From the NCBI GenBank assembly GCA_947247005.1, contig OX365946.1, forward strand, positions 12,780,453 through 12,844,452: DNA of 64,000 bases. The letters run 5' to 3'. Shown in pieces: positions 30,801 through 42,600 of this stretch. This stretch comes from Spisula solida (taxonomy: Eukaryota > Mollusca > Bivalvia > Venerida > Mactridae). The number at the start of each line of letters is the position of its first letter. Within the stretch, counting starts at the first letter, position 1. The notes beneath the pieces are model-generated. The model was not told the DNA's origin and made no database searches. It worked only from the letters and a program-made list of their open reading frames with translations. A program made the position numbers and the translations under genes.

Positions 30801-33800
30801 ACGATCAAAGACAACCAAAATAAAATAATTAACTGCTTTTAAAAATAAGAATAAAAAAATTCAGAGATCCTACATGTACTATGGGAAATTCATCAACTGC
30901 TGCTAGGGGCCGATTTGCATTATATGGAAGTGTTTCTGGTCGTCTGACCCGCACTGACATCCAGCTGTCTCTGCAAGTCCCAGTCTTTTTGTATGTTTCC
31001 ATAGACCGCAGTGCCCAGTACGTACACGGAAAATGATAGTTTTATTGTGCTTGTTGTTTGTTAAGTGTATGTCAAATTAGCAAAGCGATTCTACCGATGA
31101 ATAAACCGAAGCATACCCGCCGACAGAGAGCATGCTGCTTTAGTTTCAGATATCGGGACGTTTGTGTCCTGCTTAATTTACTATGCCACGGCTCCCCGAT
31201 ATTTCAGAACATTTATCTTGTATTTATAGAGTCAAAAACATGTTTGTATATTCAATTATTTAATTAGTACGTTATTGTGTTATAGAGAAAACAACGACAA
31301 AAGTCGTTAACCGGTGGACTTATTCCTTAACAAGCTAATAATAATAACAAATTACTGCTGGGATATACATCAATTGTCCTTCAGGACAGTCTTTGTATTA
31401 GAGGTCTATGTTCTCAGGTTGTCTTTAAACAGGTTTGAATGTACGTGTTCTAAACCTGTACGAAGGCACATGAATTACAAAACTCGTATATATTTTAACT
31501 ACAACATGTATCTCTATTTAAAAAGAATTAAATGTGAATTTGGCATTAAAATATTACATACATTTTGTTTATTAAGAAAATAATAAAAAATATATATAAA
31601 AGAAATCAATGAAACATCATGCCTACTTCAGGATTCGAACCCACGATCCACAGACAACTAAAACGAAACAAAAATGTCCAATCACATTATTGTTCTGCTC
31701 TTTTAAAATAAGAAAAGGATGAGTATCGAGTTAGCACAGTGGTTCTGCCGACGGATCGACCGAAGTATCCCCGCCGACAGAGATCAGCTGCTTTAGTCTC
31801 AGATGAAGGAACATTTGTTTCTTAGTAAATCCACTGTGCCACGGCTCACCCGATATTGCACAACAGTTATCTCGTATTTAAAGTTAATGTACGTACATGT
31901 GTATTGAGTCTATTTATAGAAATGACAGTGAATTGATTGCCGATAATACAGAATCAGAGATCCGACATCATAAATACATTTTGTCATCATGCAAATGTAA
32001 ACTAACTCCAAATATTGATTTACGACCTAAGTATCTTACATTAATTACAAATCCAAGCACGTTCGCGTAATGTTTACAACCCGCATAAGACACTTGATAT
32101 AAATCGATTGATCAGGTTGGTCACTTGTTTACATCACATTGTGTATATAAACATTGCAATTTCTCTTATTAATGTATTATTTTAATGGACATTATGTGTA
32201 TTTGTATGTAGATTAGTGAATTAGGTATTGGTTTTAACTGCCCTTTTCTTCATTCGGAATGTTCAAAACAATAAAAATACAATGTTATGATATTGCAATG
32301 TTTGTATACAAGTGATAGACCTGATTAAACGGATACAAGCTTGCATTGATATATATTAATCATAGCCCATTGGTGTATATTCATTCTTCATTAATGTGTA
32401 AGTATATCATAACATAGAACAACAAAGATATATGTTCTATAATGAACAGGTGGTCTCTTATAACAAGTTAAAGTGGTCTATTTTCGCAGGTTATTTTTAA
32501 CAGAGACTTGACAGTACTCGTACAAAAATGTATGCATGCGCATGTATTATGTACAGTACAATATCATATTGTACACAAGAGGTATCGCCGTTTTATATCA
32601 AATTGGAACATCCAGGAGAATGTTCAATAGTAACATAAGAAAATAAAAACATAAATGTCAATAATGCACCATGCATACTGTACGTTTTGAACCCACGATC
32701 AAAGACAACCAAAATAAAATAATTAACTGCTTTTAAAAATAAGAATAAAAAAATTCAGAGATCCTACATGTACTATGGGAAATTCATCAACTGCTGCTAG
32801 GGGCCGATTTGCATTATATTTAAGTGTTTCTGGTCGTCTGACCCGCACTGACATCCAGCTGTCTCTGCAAGTCCCAGTCTTTTTGTATGTTTCCATAGAC
32901 CGCAGTGCCCAGTACGTACACGGAAAATGATAGTTTTATTGTGCTTGTTGTTTGTTAAGTGTATGTCAAATTAGCAAAGCGATTCTACCGATGAATAAAC
33001 CGAAGCATACCCGCCGACAGAGAGCATGCTGCTTTAGTTTCAGATATCGGGACGTTTGTGTCCTGCTTAATTTACTATGCCACGGCTCCCCGATATTTCA
33101 GAACATTTATCTTGTATTTATAGAGTCAAAAACATGCTTGTATATTCAATTATTTAATTAGTACGTTATTGTGTTATAGAGAAAACAACGACAAAAGTCG
33201 TTAACCGGTGGACTTATTCCTTAACAAGCTAATAATAATAACAAATTACTGCTGGGATATACATCAATTGTCCTTCAGGACAGTCTTTGTATTAGAGGTC
33301 TATGTTCTCAGGTTGTCTTTAAACAGGTTTGAATGTACGTGTTCTAAACCTGTACGAAGGCACATGAATTACAAAACTCGTATATATTTTAACTACAACA
33401 TGTATCTCTATTTAAAAAGAATTAAATGTGAATTTGGCATTAAAATATTACATACATTTTGTTTATTAAGAAAATAATAAAAAATATATATAAAAGAAAT
33501 CAATGAAACATCATGCCTACTTCAGGATTCGAACCCACGATTCACAGACAACTAAAACGAAACAAAAATGTCCAATCACATTATTGTTCTGCTCTTTTAA
33601 AATAAGAAAAGGATGAGTATCGAGTTAGCACAGTGGTTCTGCCGACGGATCGACCGAAGTATCCCCGCCGACAGAGATCAGCTGCTTTAGTCTCAGATGA
33701 AGGAACATTTGTTTCTTAGTAAATCCACTGTGCCACGGCTCACCCGATATTGCACAACAGTTATCTCGTATTTAAAGTTAATGTACGTACATGTGTATTG

Positions 33801-35986
33801 AGTCTATTTATAGAAATGACAGTGAATTGATTGCCGATAATACAGAATCAGAGATCCGACATCATAAATACATTTTGTCATCATGCAAATGTAAACTAAC
33901 TCCAAATATTGATTTACGACCTAAGTATCTTACATTAATTACAAATCCAAGCACGTTCGCGTAATGTTTACAACCCGCATAAGACACTTGATATAAATCG
34001 ATTGATCAGGTTGGTCACTTGTTTACATCACATTGTGTATATAAACATTGCAATTTCTCTTATTAATGTATTATTTTAATGGACATTATGTGTATTTGTA
34101 TGTAGATTAGTGAATTAGGTATTGGTTTTAACTGCCCTTTTCTTCATTCGGAATGTTCAAAACAATAAAAATACAATGTTATGATATTGCAATGTTTGTA
34201 TACAAGTGATAGACCTGATTAAACGGATACAAGCTTGCATTGATATATATTAATCATAGCCCATTGGTGTATATTCATTCTTCATTAATGTGTAAGTATA
34301 TCATAACATAGAACAACAAAGATATATGTTCTATAATGAACAGGTGGTCTCTTATAACAAGTTAAAGTGGTCTATTTTCGCAGGTTATTTTTAACAGAGA
34401 CTTGACAGTACTCGTACAAAAATGTATGCATGCGCATGTATTATGTACAGTACAATATCATATTCTACACAAGAGGTATCGCCGTTTTATATCAAATTGG
34501 AACATCCAGGAGAATGTTCAATAGTAACATAAGAAAATAAGAACATAAATGTCAATAATGCACCATGCATACTGTACGTTTTGAACCCACGATCAAAGAC
34601 AACCAAAATAAAATAATTAACTGCTTTTAAAAATAAGAATAAAAAAATTCAGAGATCCTACATGTACTATGGGAAATTCATCAACTGCTGCTAGGGGCCG
34701 ATTTGCATTATATGGAAGTGTTTCTGGTCGTCTGACCCGCACTGACATCCAGCTGTCTCTGCAAGTCCCAGTCTTTTTGTATGTTTCCATAGACCGCAGT
34801 GCCCAGTACGTACACGGAAAATGATAGTTTTATTGTGCTTGTTGTTTGTTAAGTGTATGTCAAATTAGCAAAGCGATTCTACCGATGAATAAACCGAAGC
34901 ATACCCGCCGACAGAGAGCATGCTGCTTTAGTTTCAGATATCGGGACGTTTGTGTCCTGCTTAATTTACTATGCCACGGCTCCCCGATATTTCAGAACAT
35001 TTATCTTGTATTTATAGAGTCAAAAACATGCTTGTATATTCAATTATTTAATTAGTACGTTATTGTGTTATAGAGAAAACAACGACAAAAGTCGTTAACC
35101 GGTGGACTTATTCCTTAACAAGCTAATAATAATAACAAATTACTGCTGGGATATACATCAATTGTCCTTCAGGACAGTCTTTGTATTAGAGGTCTATGTT
35201 CTCAGGTTGTCTTTAAACAGGTTTGAATGTACGTAATCTAAACCTGTACGAAGGCACATGAATTACAAAACTCGTATATATTTTAACTACAACATGTATC
35301 TCTATTTAAAAAGAATTAAATGTGAATTTGGCATTAAAATATTACATACATTTTGTTTATTAAGAAAATAATAAAAAATATATATAAAAGAAATCAATGA
35401 AACATCATGCCTACTTCAGGATTCGAACCCACGATCCACAGACAACTACAACGAAACAAAAATGTCCAATCACATTATTGTTCTGCTCTTTTAAAATAAG
35501 AAAAGGATGAGTATCGAGTTAGCACAGTGGTTCTGCCGACGGATCGACCGAAGTATCCCCGCCGACAGAGATCAGCTGCTTTAGTCTCAGATGAAGGAAC
35601 ATTTGTTTCTTAGTAAATCCACTGTGCCACGGCTCACCCGATATTGCACAACAGTTATCTCGTATTTAAAGTTAATGTACGTACATGTGTATTGAGTCTA
35701 TTTATAGAAATGACAGTGAATTGATTGCCGATAATACAGAATCAGAGATCCGACATCATAAATACATTTTGTCATCATGCAAATGTAAACTAACTCCAAA
35801 TATTGATTTACGACCTCAGTATCTTACATTAATTACAAATCCAAGCACGTTCGCGTAATGTTTACAACCCGCATAAGACACTTGATATAAATCGATTGAT
35901 CAGGTTGGTCACTTGTTTACATCACATTGTGTATATAAACATTGCAATTTCTCTTATTAATGTATTATTTTAATGGACATTATGTG

Positions 35987-37570
35987 TATTTGTATGTAGA
36001 TTAGTGAATTAGGTATTGGTTTTAACTGCCCTTTTCTTCATTCGGAATGTTCAAAACAATAAAAATACAATGTTATGATATTGCAATGTTTGTATACAAG
36101 TGATAGACCTGATTAAACGGATACAAGCTTGCATTGATATATATTAATCATAGCCCATTGGTGTATATTCATTCTTCATTAATGTGTAAGTATATCATAA
36201 CATAGAACAACAAAGATATATGTTCTATAATGAACAGGTGGTCTCTTATAACAAGTTAAAGTGGTCTATTTTCGCAGGTTATTTTTAACAGAGACTTGAC
36301 AGTACTCGTACAAAAATGTATGCATGCGCATGTATTATGTACAGTACAATATCATAATGTACACAAGAGGTATCGCCGTTTTATATCAAATTGGAACATC
36401 CAGGAGAATGTTCAATAGTAACATAAGAAAATAAAAACATAAATGTCAATAATGCACCATGCATACTGTACGTTTTGAACCCACGATCAAAGACAACCAA
36501 AATAAAATAATTAACTGCTTTTAAAAATAAGAATAAAAAAATTCAGAGATCCTACATGTACTATGGGAAATTCATCAACTGCTGCTAGGGGCCGATTTGC
36601 ATTATATGGAAGTGTTTCTGGTCGTCTGACCCGCACTGACATCCAGCTGTCTCTGCAAGTCCCAGTCTTTTTGTATGTTTCCATAGACCGCAGTGCCCAG
36701 TACGTACACGGAAAATGATAGTTTTATTGTGCTTGTTGTTTGTTAAGTGTATGTCAAATTAGCAAAGCGATTCTACCGATGAATAAACCGAAGCATACCC
36801 GCCGACAGAGAGCATGCTGCTTTAGTTTCAGATATCGGGACGTTTGTGTCCTGCTTAATTTACTATGCCACGGCTCCCCGATATTTCAGAACATTTATCT
36901 TGTATTTATAGAGTCAAAAACATGCTTGTATATTCAATTATTTAATTAGTACGTTATTGTGTTATAGAGAAAACAACGACAAAAGTCGTTAACCGGTGGA
37001 CTTATTCCTTAACAAGCTAATTATAATAACAAATTACTGCTGGGATATACATCAGTTGTCCTTCAGGACAGTCTTTGTATTAGAGGTCTATGTTCTCAGG
37101 TTGTCTTTAAACAGGTTTGAATGTACGTGTTCTAAACCTGTACGAAGGCACATGAATTACAAAACTCGTATATATTTTAACTACAACATGTATCTCTATT
37201 TAAAAAGAATTAAATGTGAATTTGGCATTAAAATATTACATACATTTTGTTTATTAAGAAAATAATAAAAAATATATATAAAAGAAATCAATGATACATC
37301 ATGCCTACTTCGGGATTCGAACCCACGATCCACAGACAACTAAAACGAAACAAAAATGTCCAATCACATTATTGTTCTGCTCTTTTAAAATAAGAAAAGG
37401 ATGAGTATCGAGTTAGCACAGTGGTTCTGCCGACGGATAAACCGAAGAATTCCCGCCGACAGAGATCATGCTGCTTTAGTCTCAGATGAAGGAACATTTG
37501 TTTCATAGTAAATCCACTGTGCCACGGCTCACCCGATATTGCACAACATTTAACTCATATTTATAGTTAG
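35987..37570. repeat. Terminal truncated satellite copy 20 and right boundary of the array
   Basis: Copy 20 follows the consensus to about unit position 1450 and then departs from it at about 37439-37570. In this transition it reads 'ggataaaccgaagaattcccgcc' and 'gatcatgctgctttag', mixing features of the A and B half-units. After 'cccgatattgcacaaca' similarity to the core unit fades. Copies 19 and 20 carry more private substitutions than inner copies, as expected at an array edge. Confidence 0.85.
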
Positions 37571-38330
37571 TATGTAACGTAGTCTATTTATAGAACTGAT
37601 GATATACATAAATTAGGATAACAATTAATAATAATTAGTGAATAGCTAGACTATTGATTAACTGTTGTTCACGCCAATACATTCAGTCATTGGATTAATG
37701 CGTTATTGCATCATAGAACAACAAAAAGTATCTTTGTTAACAGATGGTCTGTCTTAACAAATAAATGTTATTGAAAAATAACTGATGTGATACTATAGAT
37801 CGAAAACGAGTATTGAGCCGTGACTGCACTTATAGGTATAAATACTTTATATAGTGGATACCCACGTCTCATAGGTCTGAGTCTATCTATTGCATACATT
37901 GCTTGTATTTGCGGACATGGTTTATATTAGTAGTCTATAATCGCATGTGGTCTTAAACACGGGTTTTACATGTAGAAAGATGGACACATGCACATGAATT
38001 ACAGAACACGTCCATATACTAATTGTCGATGTTGATGAAGAATTAATATACTTATGGTTATTTTTTGTTTTCGAAGCTAAGCAAATTTCGTTTTAGATTT
38101 GAGGAAAAAGTCATGTGGTATTGCTACAATGAGAGTTAAACCATAAAATGATGAAAATGTATGGTTTAAAACTTATAAAGGTTAAAACAGAACATAATTA
38201 GTGAAAACCTGTTCATTCTGGCTGTCTGAAGTCAGGCCGAGATAATTACATCGGTGAGGTGAGTAAAAGTAAATACTTATATTAAATGTATTTAATTACA
38301 GGAGTATAGTGGACATGTTCACAGCTGTAC
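37571..38330. repeat. Diverged satellite relative, first copy of a direct repeat
   Basis: Beyond the array this stretch still resembles the satellite monomers ('gcgttattgcatcatagaacaac', 'cacatgcacatgaattacagaacacg'), but with many differences and indels. Positions 37707-38325 recur at 40170-40696 at high identity. The distal copy lacks two blocks present here: about 35 bp near 37848-37882 and about 33 bp near 37940-37972. Confidence 0.75.
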
Positions 38331-38709
38331 ATCAACTCATGAACGAACCAGGTAGGGTGCGAATCGCGGGGACAAAATAGTACGAGGACAACCAGCAAAT
38401 ACGAATAAATAACTCATAGCTCAATATAACTTTCGGCCCCGGTCAAAAAATTAAATACTGATAAATAATGACATATTATTGACTATTTAAAAATGAAAAA
38501 CTCCACTGTAAACGGAATCGGCGTTTAAACCCAGATACAAATCCATATTATAATAATTAAACAAAATACGAAACTACCGGAAGTAGCACCGCCCAACAAA
38601 AACAGTGGGACACGCAAGGACACACGAGAACAAAAAGTCAGACAATGCTGGACAACGAATTTGCAGAATGGCACATACAAAATTAATAAAGTTTCACACA
38701 AAGGCACAG
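38331..38709. other. Unassigned AT-rich sequence
   Basis: No gene, repeat or structural RNA recognised. A 60-codon minus-strand frame at 38525-38707 has no family resemblance and is taken as chance. Confidence 0.5.
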
Positions 38710-39110
38710 TGGAAAAATATTTGTGTATGTTTTCTAATTATACTATAAAGTGGATAATACATACACAGAGGAAGGTTGACTAAGGGGATTCCGCCTCGTT
38801 GCAGGTGGTGTTCAACCCAGGTCTGACTAAACATGCAGAAAGATATAAACATACACATGAATAACAGAACACTTCAGTACGTATTCTATATCTTTATAAA
38901 AGTTTGTACGATAAATTATCACCATTTTGCGTTATTTTTGGAAGACCAAGCTCGTATGCTCATGACTAAATGCTAACTCGACATTGAATTGCTACAAATA
39001 AGAAAATAAAAATTAAAAAAGAGGTCAATGATATATCCTGCCTACAACAAGATTCGAACGCACGACCCACAGACAACAAAAATGAAACAACTATGTTCGC
39101 TAAAGTTATT
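38710..39110. repeat. Diverged satellite-family monomer
   Basis: Follows the second part of the A half-unit ('aacatgcagaaagatataaacatacacatgaataacag', then 'aagaaaataaaaattaaaaaagaggtcaatga'). It leads into a tRNA-like block with a B-box-like sequence on the minus strand near 39050-39060 ('agattcgaac' on the plus strand). It matches the array only loosely, so it is an old member of the family. Confidence 0.65.
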
Positions 39111-39117
39111 TTTCTGT

Positions 39118-39449
39118 TCTTTTAAAATAAGAAAAGGATGAGTATCGAGTTAGCACAGTGGTTCTGCCGACGGATCGACCGAAGTATCCCCGCCGACAGA
39201 GATCAGCTGCTTTAGTCTCAGATGAAGGAACATTTGTTTCTTAGTAAATCCACTGTGCCACGGCTAACCCGATATTGCACAACATTTATCTCGTATTTAA
39301 AGTTAATGTACGTACATGTGTATTGAGTCTATTTATAGAAATGACAGTGAATTGATAGCCGATAATACAGAAACTTAGTGTATCAGAGATCCGACATCAT
39401 AAATACATTTTGTCATCATGCAAATGTATACTAACTCCAAATATTGATT
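39118..39449. repeat. Island nearly identical to the satellite core
   Basis: Matches unit positions about 1395-1715 with only a handful of substitutions and one ~12-bp insertion ('acttagtgtatc' near 39371). It includes the A-box-like motif and its inverted partner. The sequence on either side is far more diverged. A further short match to unit positions 77-121 follows at about 39462-39504. Confidence 0.8.
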
Positions 39450-39504
39450 GCTGTCTAAACAAAAAATACAATGTTATGATATTGCAATGTTTGTATACAA
39501 GTGA

Positions 39505-40039
39505 TTAGATGACACAGATTCATATTGGTCACTGACGAATTGTTGACTCTTTTCAACATCAGAGATTCGCACTTCCATGTTTTGAAGCCGTACAGTTATA
39601 TCTTTCAGTGATACACGGATTTCAGTCAACTGGCCTAATTTTGAATCAATATGTTCCATTTTTTGTAGTAATGTTTGCATAACGGGATCACTTTGTGTCA
39701 CAGTAGGTGTAGACTGAATTAACGTCGGTGAACTAGAATTTAACATCGGGTTGATGTTACCAACAAATTGTAGATATTGAAATGAAGCCGGCATCATGTA
39801 TGGGTGGGGGGTTGCATTTGTTGTGGAACGGGGGTGCTCGTGGTGGCGGCCACAGCAATTCCGCCCGGCTTCCCCGATACAGGAGTACATTGAGCCATGT
39901 TCGAATTGTGTACAGTTACAGTCTCATTCATTTCACCTTTGTTCACAGTCGCTGGTTTCTCTGTCTTCTTTGTTTTTACAGTTGGCGCCTTCTCGGAGGG
40001 AGAGAAAGAAGTGTTTTTTCGTTTCCCCATGAAAATCAC
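39505..40039 (-). pseudogene. LINE ORF1-like fragment, frameshifted
   Basis: Read on the minus strand from an ATG at 40028-40030 (or an upstream in-frame ATG at 40037-40039). The frame begins with a basic stretch (MGKRKN), followed by a low-complexity Ser/Thr/Pro/Lys segment, and stops at 39794. A second frame continues the protein from about 39800 to 39505; the frames cross near a C-rich run (39805-39815), consistent with a frameshift. The second part has a Gln/Pro/Ser linker and then a heptad-patterned coiled coil (MQTLLQKMEHIDSKLGQL, then VRLQNMEVRISDVEKS). This layout resembles ORF1 proteins of bivalve non-LTR retrotransposons (inference from remembered architecture). No endonuclease or reverse transcriptase follows. 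The last nine codons of the open frame (39474-39503) come from satellite sequence, so the element was truncated or inserted there. Confidence 0.6.
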
Positions 40040-40169
40040 ACACTTGAAAACTTCAGTATTTAAAGCACATATACACTACAAGTTCGCTACATATATATCC
40101 GATGGTCAATATTGTCAAATAAATCCATTATTGTAAGTTTTTCTTCATTTTACTTGGAGCTCAAATTTT

Positions 40170-40696
40170 TTGCATCATAGAACAACAAAAAGTATCTTTG
40201 TTAACAGATGGTCTGTCTAAACAAATAAATGTAATTGAAAAATAACTGATGTGATACTATAGATCGAAAACGAGTATTGAGCCGTGACTGCACTTATAGG
40301 TATAAATACTGAGTCTATCTATTGCATACATTGCTTGTATTTGCGTACATGGAGTGTATTAGTAGTCTATGTAGAAAGATAGACACATGCACATGAATTA
40401 CAGAACACGTCTATATACTAATTGCCGATGTTGATGAAGAATTAATATACTTGTGGTTATTTTTGTCTTAGATTTTTAGTAAAAGTAAAAGTCATGTGGT
40501 ATTGCTACAATGAGAGTAAAACAAAAATGATGAAATGTATGGTTAAAAACGTATGACGGTTAAAACAGAACAGCATTAGGGAATATGGTCAATCTGGCTG
40601 CCTGAAGTCAGGGCCGAGATAATAACATCAGTGAGGTGAGTAAATACTAATATTAAATTTATTTAATTACAGAACTACAGTGGACATGTACATGTA
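40170..40696. repeat. Second copy of the satellite-flank direct repeat
   Basis: Same order and near-identical wording as 37707-38325, from 'ttgcatcatagaacaacaaa' to 'tttaattacag...tggacatg', with two internal deletions relative to the first copy. The ORF1-like fragment and the satellite island lie between the two copies. Confidence 0.85.
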
Positions 40697-41706
40697 CAAC
40701 ACAGTGGATGGAAAACTAAAAGACAACAGAATAAAAGGTATTATCCACTTTGTTATAATATTTGCAAAATACTACATCAGCTATTGAAAGTGATAAAACA
40801 GTGCATGCCATGATTAATATTTTACACTAGTGTTATATAAATACATGCTGCCATTGATTCATTCAAATGTTACCTTTCACGACGCATATACATCAAAGGA
40901 TTCATAACTACGCAAAAAGATAAATTAAGGAATGTTCCAAACCAAATGAAATTGATTTAATGTCTAGCTTGATATCATATAAATATAACTTGCACAATAA
41001 TAGCGAAAACAATTAAAGTTCTTAATTGATTTAAAGGCTCACATTTTCCCTCCGTTTTTCTCCCCCTTGTCGATTATGTTCTATTCTCTGGTCAATTAAC
41101 CCCCTATGTAAAAGCAAGTCAGTACACATACTAATAACTACAAGAATACAAGCTGAAATTGGTCTAGGTACTGTTGTAGACTAGTAGAAAGTTGGAATGC
41201 AAAAGATAGAGATCAATTGAAAACTATATCATCAGGAAAGAGACAGAGTTTAGATGATTTAGCATATTCAGGAAGGTCACTATTAAAATTATATATATAA
41301 GGATTAGAAGTGGTCCAATGACCGAAAACTTGTTAAACGCTAACTGATGTGTATATAGTCAGATGCTATCCACCTCGCTGGTATAGTGCTAGATGTTGCC
41401 ATTCTACGTTAGGCTGTTTTATTGGCATTAATTGGTCGGTGTGCAAGAAAAGGACAAAGGGAAGTAAAAAGGGGAAAGAACGTATAATAGACACAGACAA
41501 ATATATGCAATCAAGGTTTAAAAGGAATGAAGTCATAGAAAAAGTTGATATTGTTACTTTCGACTATCAAGGCAAACCCAAACCGGCTTCAGTGGCGGTA
41601 CCATGGTGTAAGACCCCTGGTATAGCTCGAATATATCACTTGGCGGTACTCGTAACCATGATGGTCCCCTTAGAAGGTCATGTTAATTGTAAAGCTTATT
41701 CTTGAA
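40697..41706. other. Unassigned stretch, probably decayed transposon sequence
   Basis: No gene recognised. A 118-codon plus-strand frame (41349-41705) contains a Lys-rich segment but no motif that I can assign. It directly precedes a reverse transcriptase remnant in the same orientation, so it may be the degraded upstream part of that element. Confidence 0.4.
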
Positions 41707-42200
41707 GGATGCCAAAGAATGAGCCTCAGCAATAGATGCTGTATTTAAGAAAGGTCAAAATATAAAAGCGAGCAATTATCGTTCTGTTTCCCTAACATGT
41801 ATCGCATGTAAAATTTAACTCGAAAATATTGTTGTGGGTGCAAGCCTTTTTAGAAATAAGATCCAACAGGCAGTAGTTGATGGGGAAGTTTCATATTTCG
41901 CTACTATGGATACAGGCGTGTCTCACCAAGCGACACTCGCACCTTGCATGACGATCTTACCAACCTGGAAGATTAGCAGAGGAAATGGAAGATGTCCTTC
42001 AATGTGGACAAATACCATATTATGGATGTGTGTATGTCACACAAAACTGTCAAGACCAAGTATAAACTCCACGGTGTCCCCATTTCAACAGTCCAACAGG
42101 CTACTTATCTAGGTGTTGAATTGTCATCATATCATTCTTCACCCCATATAAATAAATTTAAAAACACACAAGGTCCAACTGAACCAACCGAGCACAAGAG
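41707..42200 (+). pseudogene. Non-LTR retrotransposon reverse transcriptase remnant
   Basis: Three reverse transcriptase blocks are readable in order, in shifting frames. First (about 41710-41830): AKE-stop-ASAIDAVFKKG, then SNYRSVSLTCIACKI, the 'FKKG..NYRP(I/V)SLT' block. Second (about 41845-41950): FRNKIQQAVVDGEVSYFA then TGVSHQATLAP, a decayed form of the 'QxVxVDG..S' and 'SGVPQGxxLGPxLF' blocks. Third (about 41953-42130): DLTNLED-stop-QRKWKMSFNVDK then YKLHGVPISTVQQATYLGV, the 'W..kW.M.FN..K' and 'YLGv' blocks. In-frame stops, frameshifts and internal deletions are present: the region between the first and second blocks and the catalytic FxDD region are missing. The type is consistent with CR1/Jockey-group LINEs, but the clade is not certain. 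Confidence 0.8.
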
Positions 42201-42600
42201 AAATAAAACACATACAAACAATGCCCAACTAAACAAGCAAAGATCCGCCCAAGTCCAAGCTGTCGAAATTATAATAAATTATTACTAGATCTTGCTGCAA
42301 AGCTGCAAATCACAAGATGTTTAACGGTTAGAACCATTTTAAGTTTGAGCACGGAAAAAGTTTTATAATGATAGAGCCTGATGTCAGAGTAATAGTTCAT
42401 GGTTTATAATTCACTGATAATTTGTACCAGTATAAACTACTTTACTTGTAACAAAATGTGCCCTCTTTTTTTAAAATATCTTAAATAATTTATTGTTTTC
42501 AATAATTAAGATTGAGCTTAATGGGTGTGTTAGGGTACAATAAAATGCTAACGCTTGCAAACATTACGGAAATATTGTAGATCTAATTGTTGAATGTCCA
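42201..42600. other. No recognisable feature
   Basis: AT-rich sequence between the reverse transcriptase remnant and the candidate promoter. The first ~100 bp may be further retrotransposon 3' decay. Confidence 0.5.

Larger units (their letters stand above)
1..37570. repeat. 1894-bp satellite array, 20 copies
   Basis: A head-to-tail array with an exact 1894-bp period. The same landmark recurs at 754, 2648, 4542 and so on to 36740. Nineteen copies are complete and the twentieth is cut short; the array extends beyond the left edge. Spacing is constant across all copies, so no net insertions or deletions have accumulated, and copies differ only by scattered substitutions. The unit is AT-rich and rich in stop codons. 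Short open frames inside it begin with TTG or GTG and resemble nothing known. It is therefore best called a long-unit satellite rather than a gene cluster. It is not rDNA, 5S or histone sequence as far as can be read. A collapsed or expanded copy number from assembly cannot be excluded. Confidence 0.97.

Noticed and set aside
1..37570. CRISPR-like or rDNA/histone cluster reading of the array
   Set aside because: Units are 1894 bp and contiguous without variable spacers, the locus is eukaryotic, and no rRNA, 5S or histone sequence is present.
37596..37602. CTGATGA, a hammerhead ribozyme core word, in the satellite flank
   Set aside because: No paired stem II, GAAA box or cleavage-site helix follows; a chance heptamer.
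38525..38707. 60-codon minus-strand frame
   Set aside because: No family resemblance, AT-rich flank, no supporting splice or start context.
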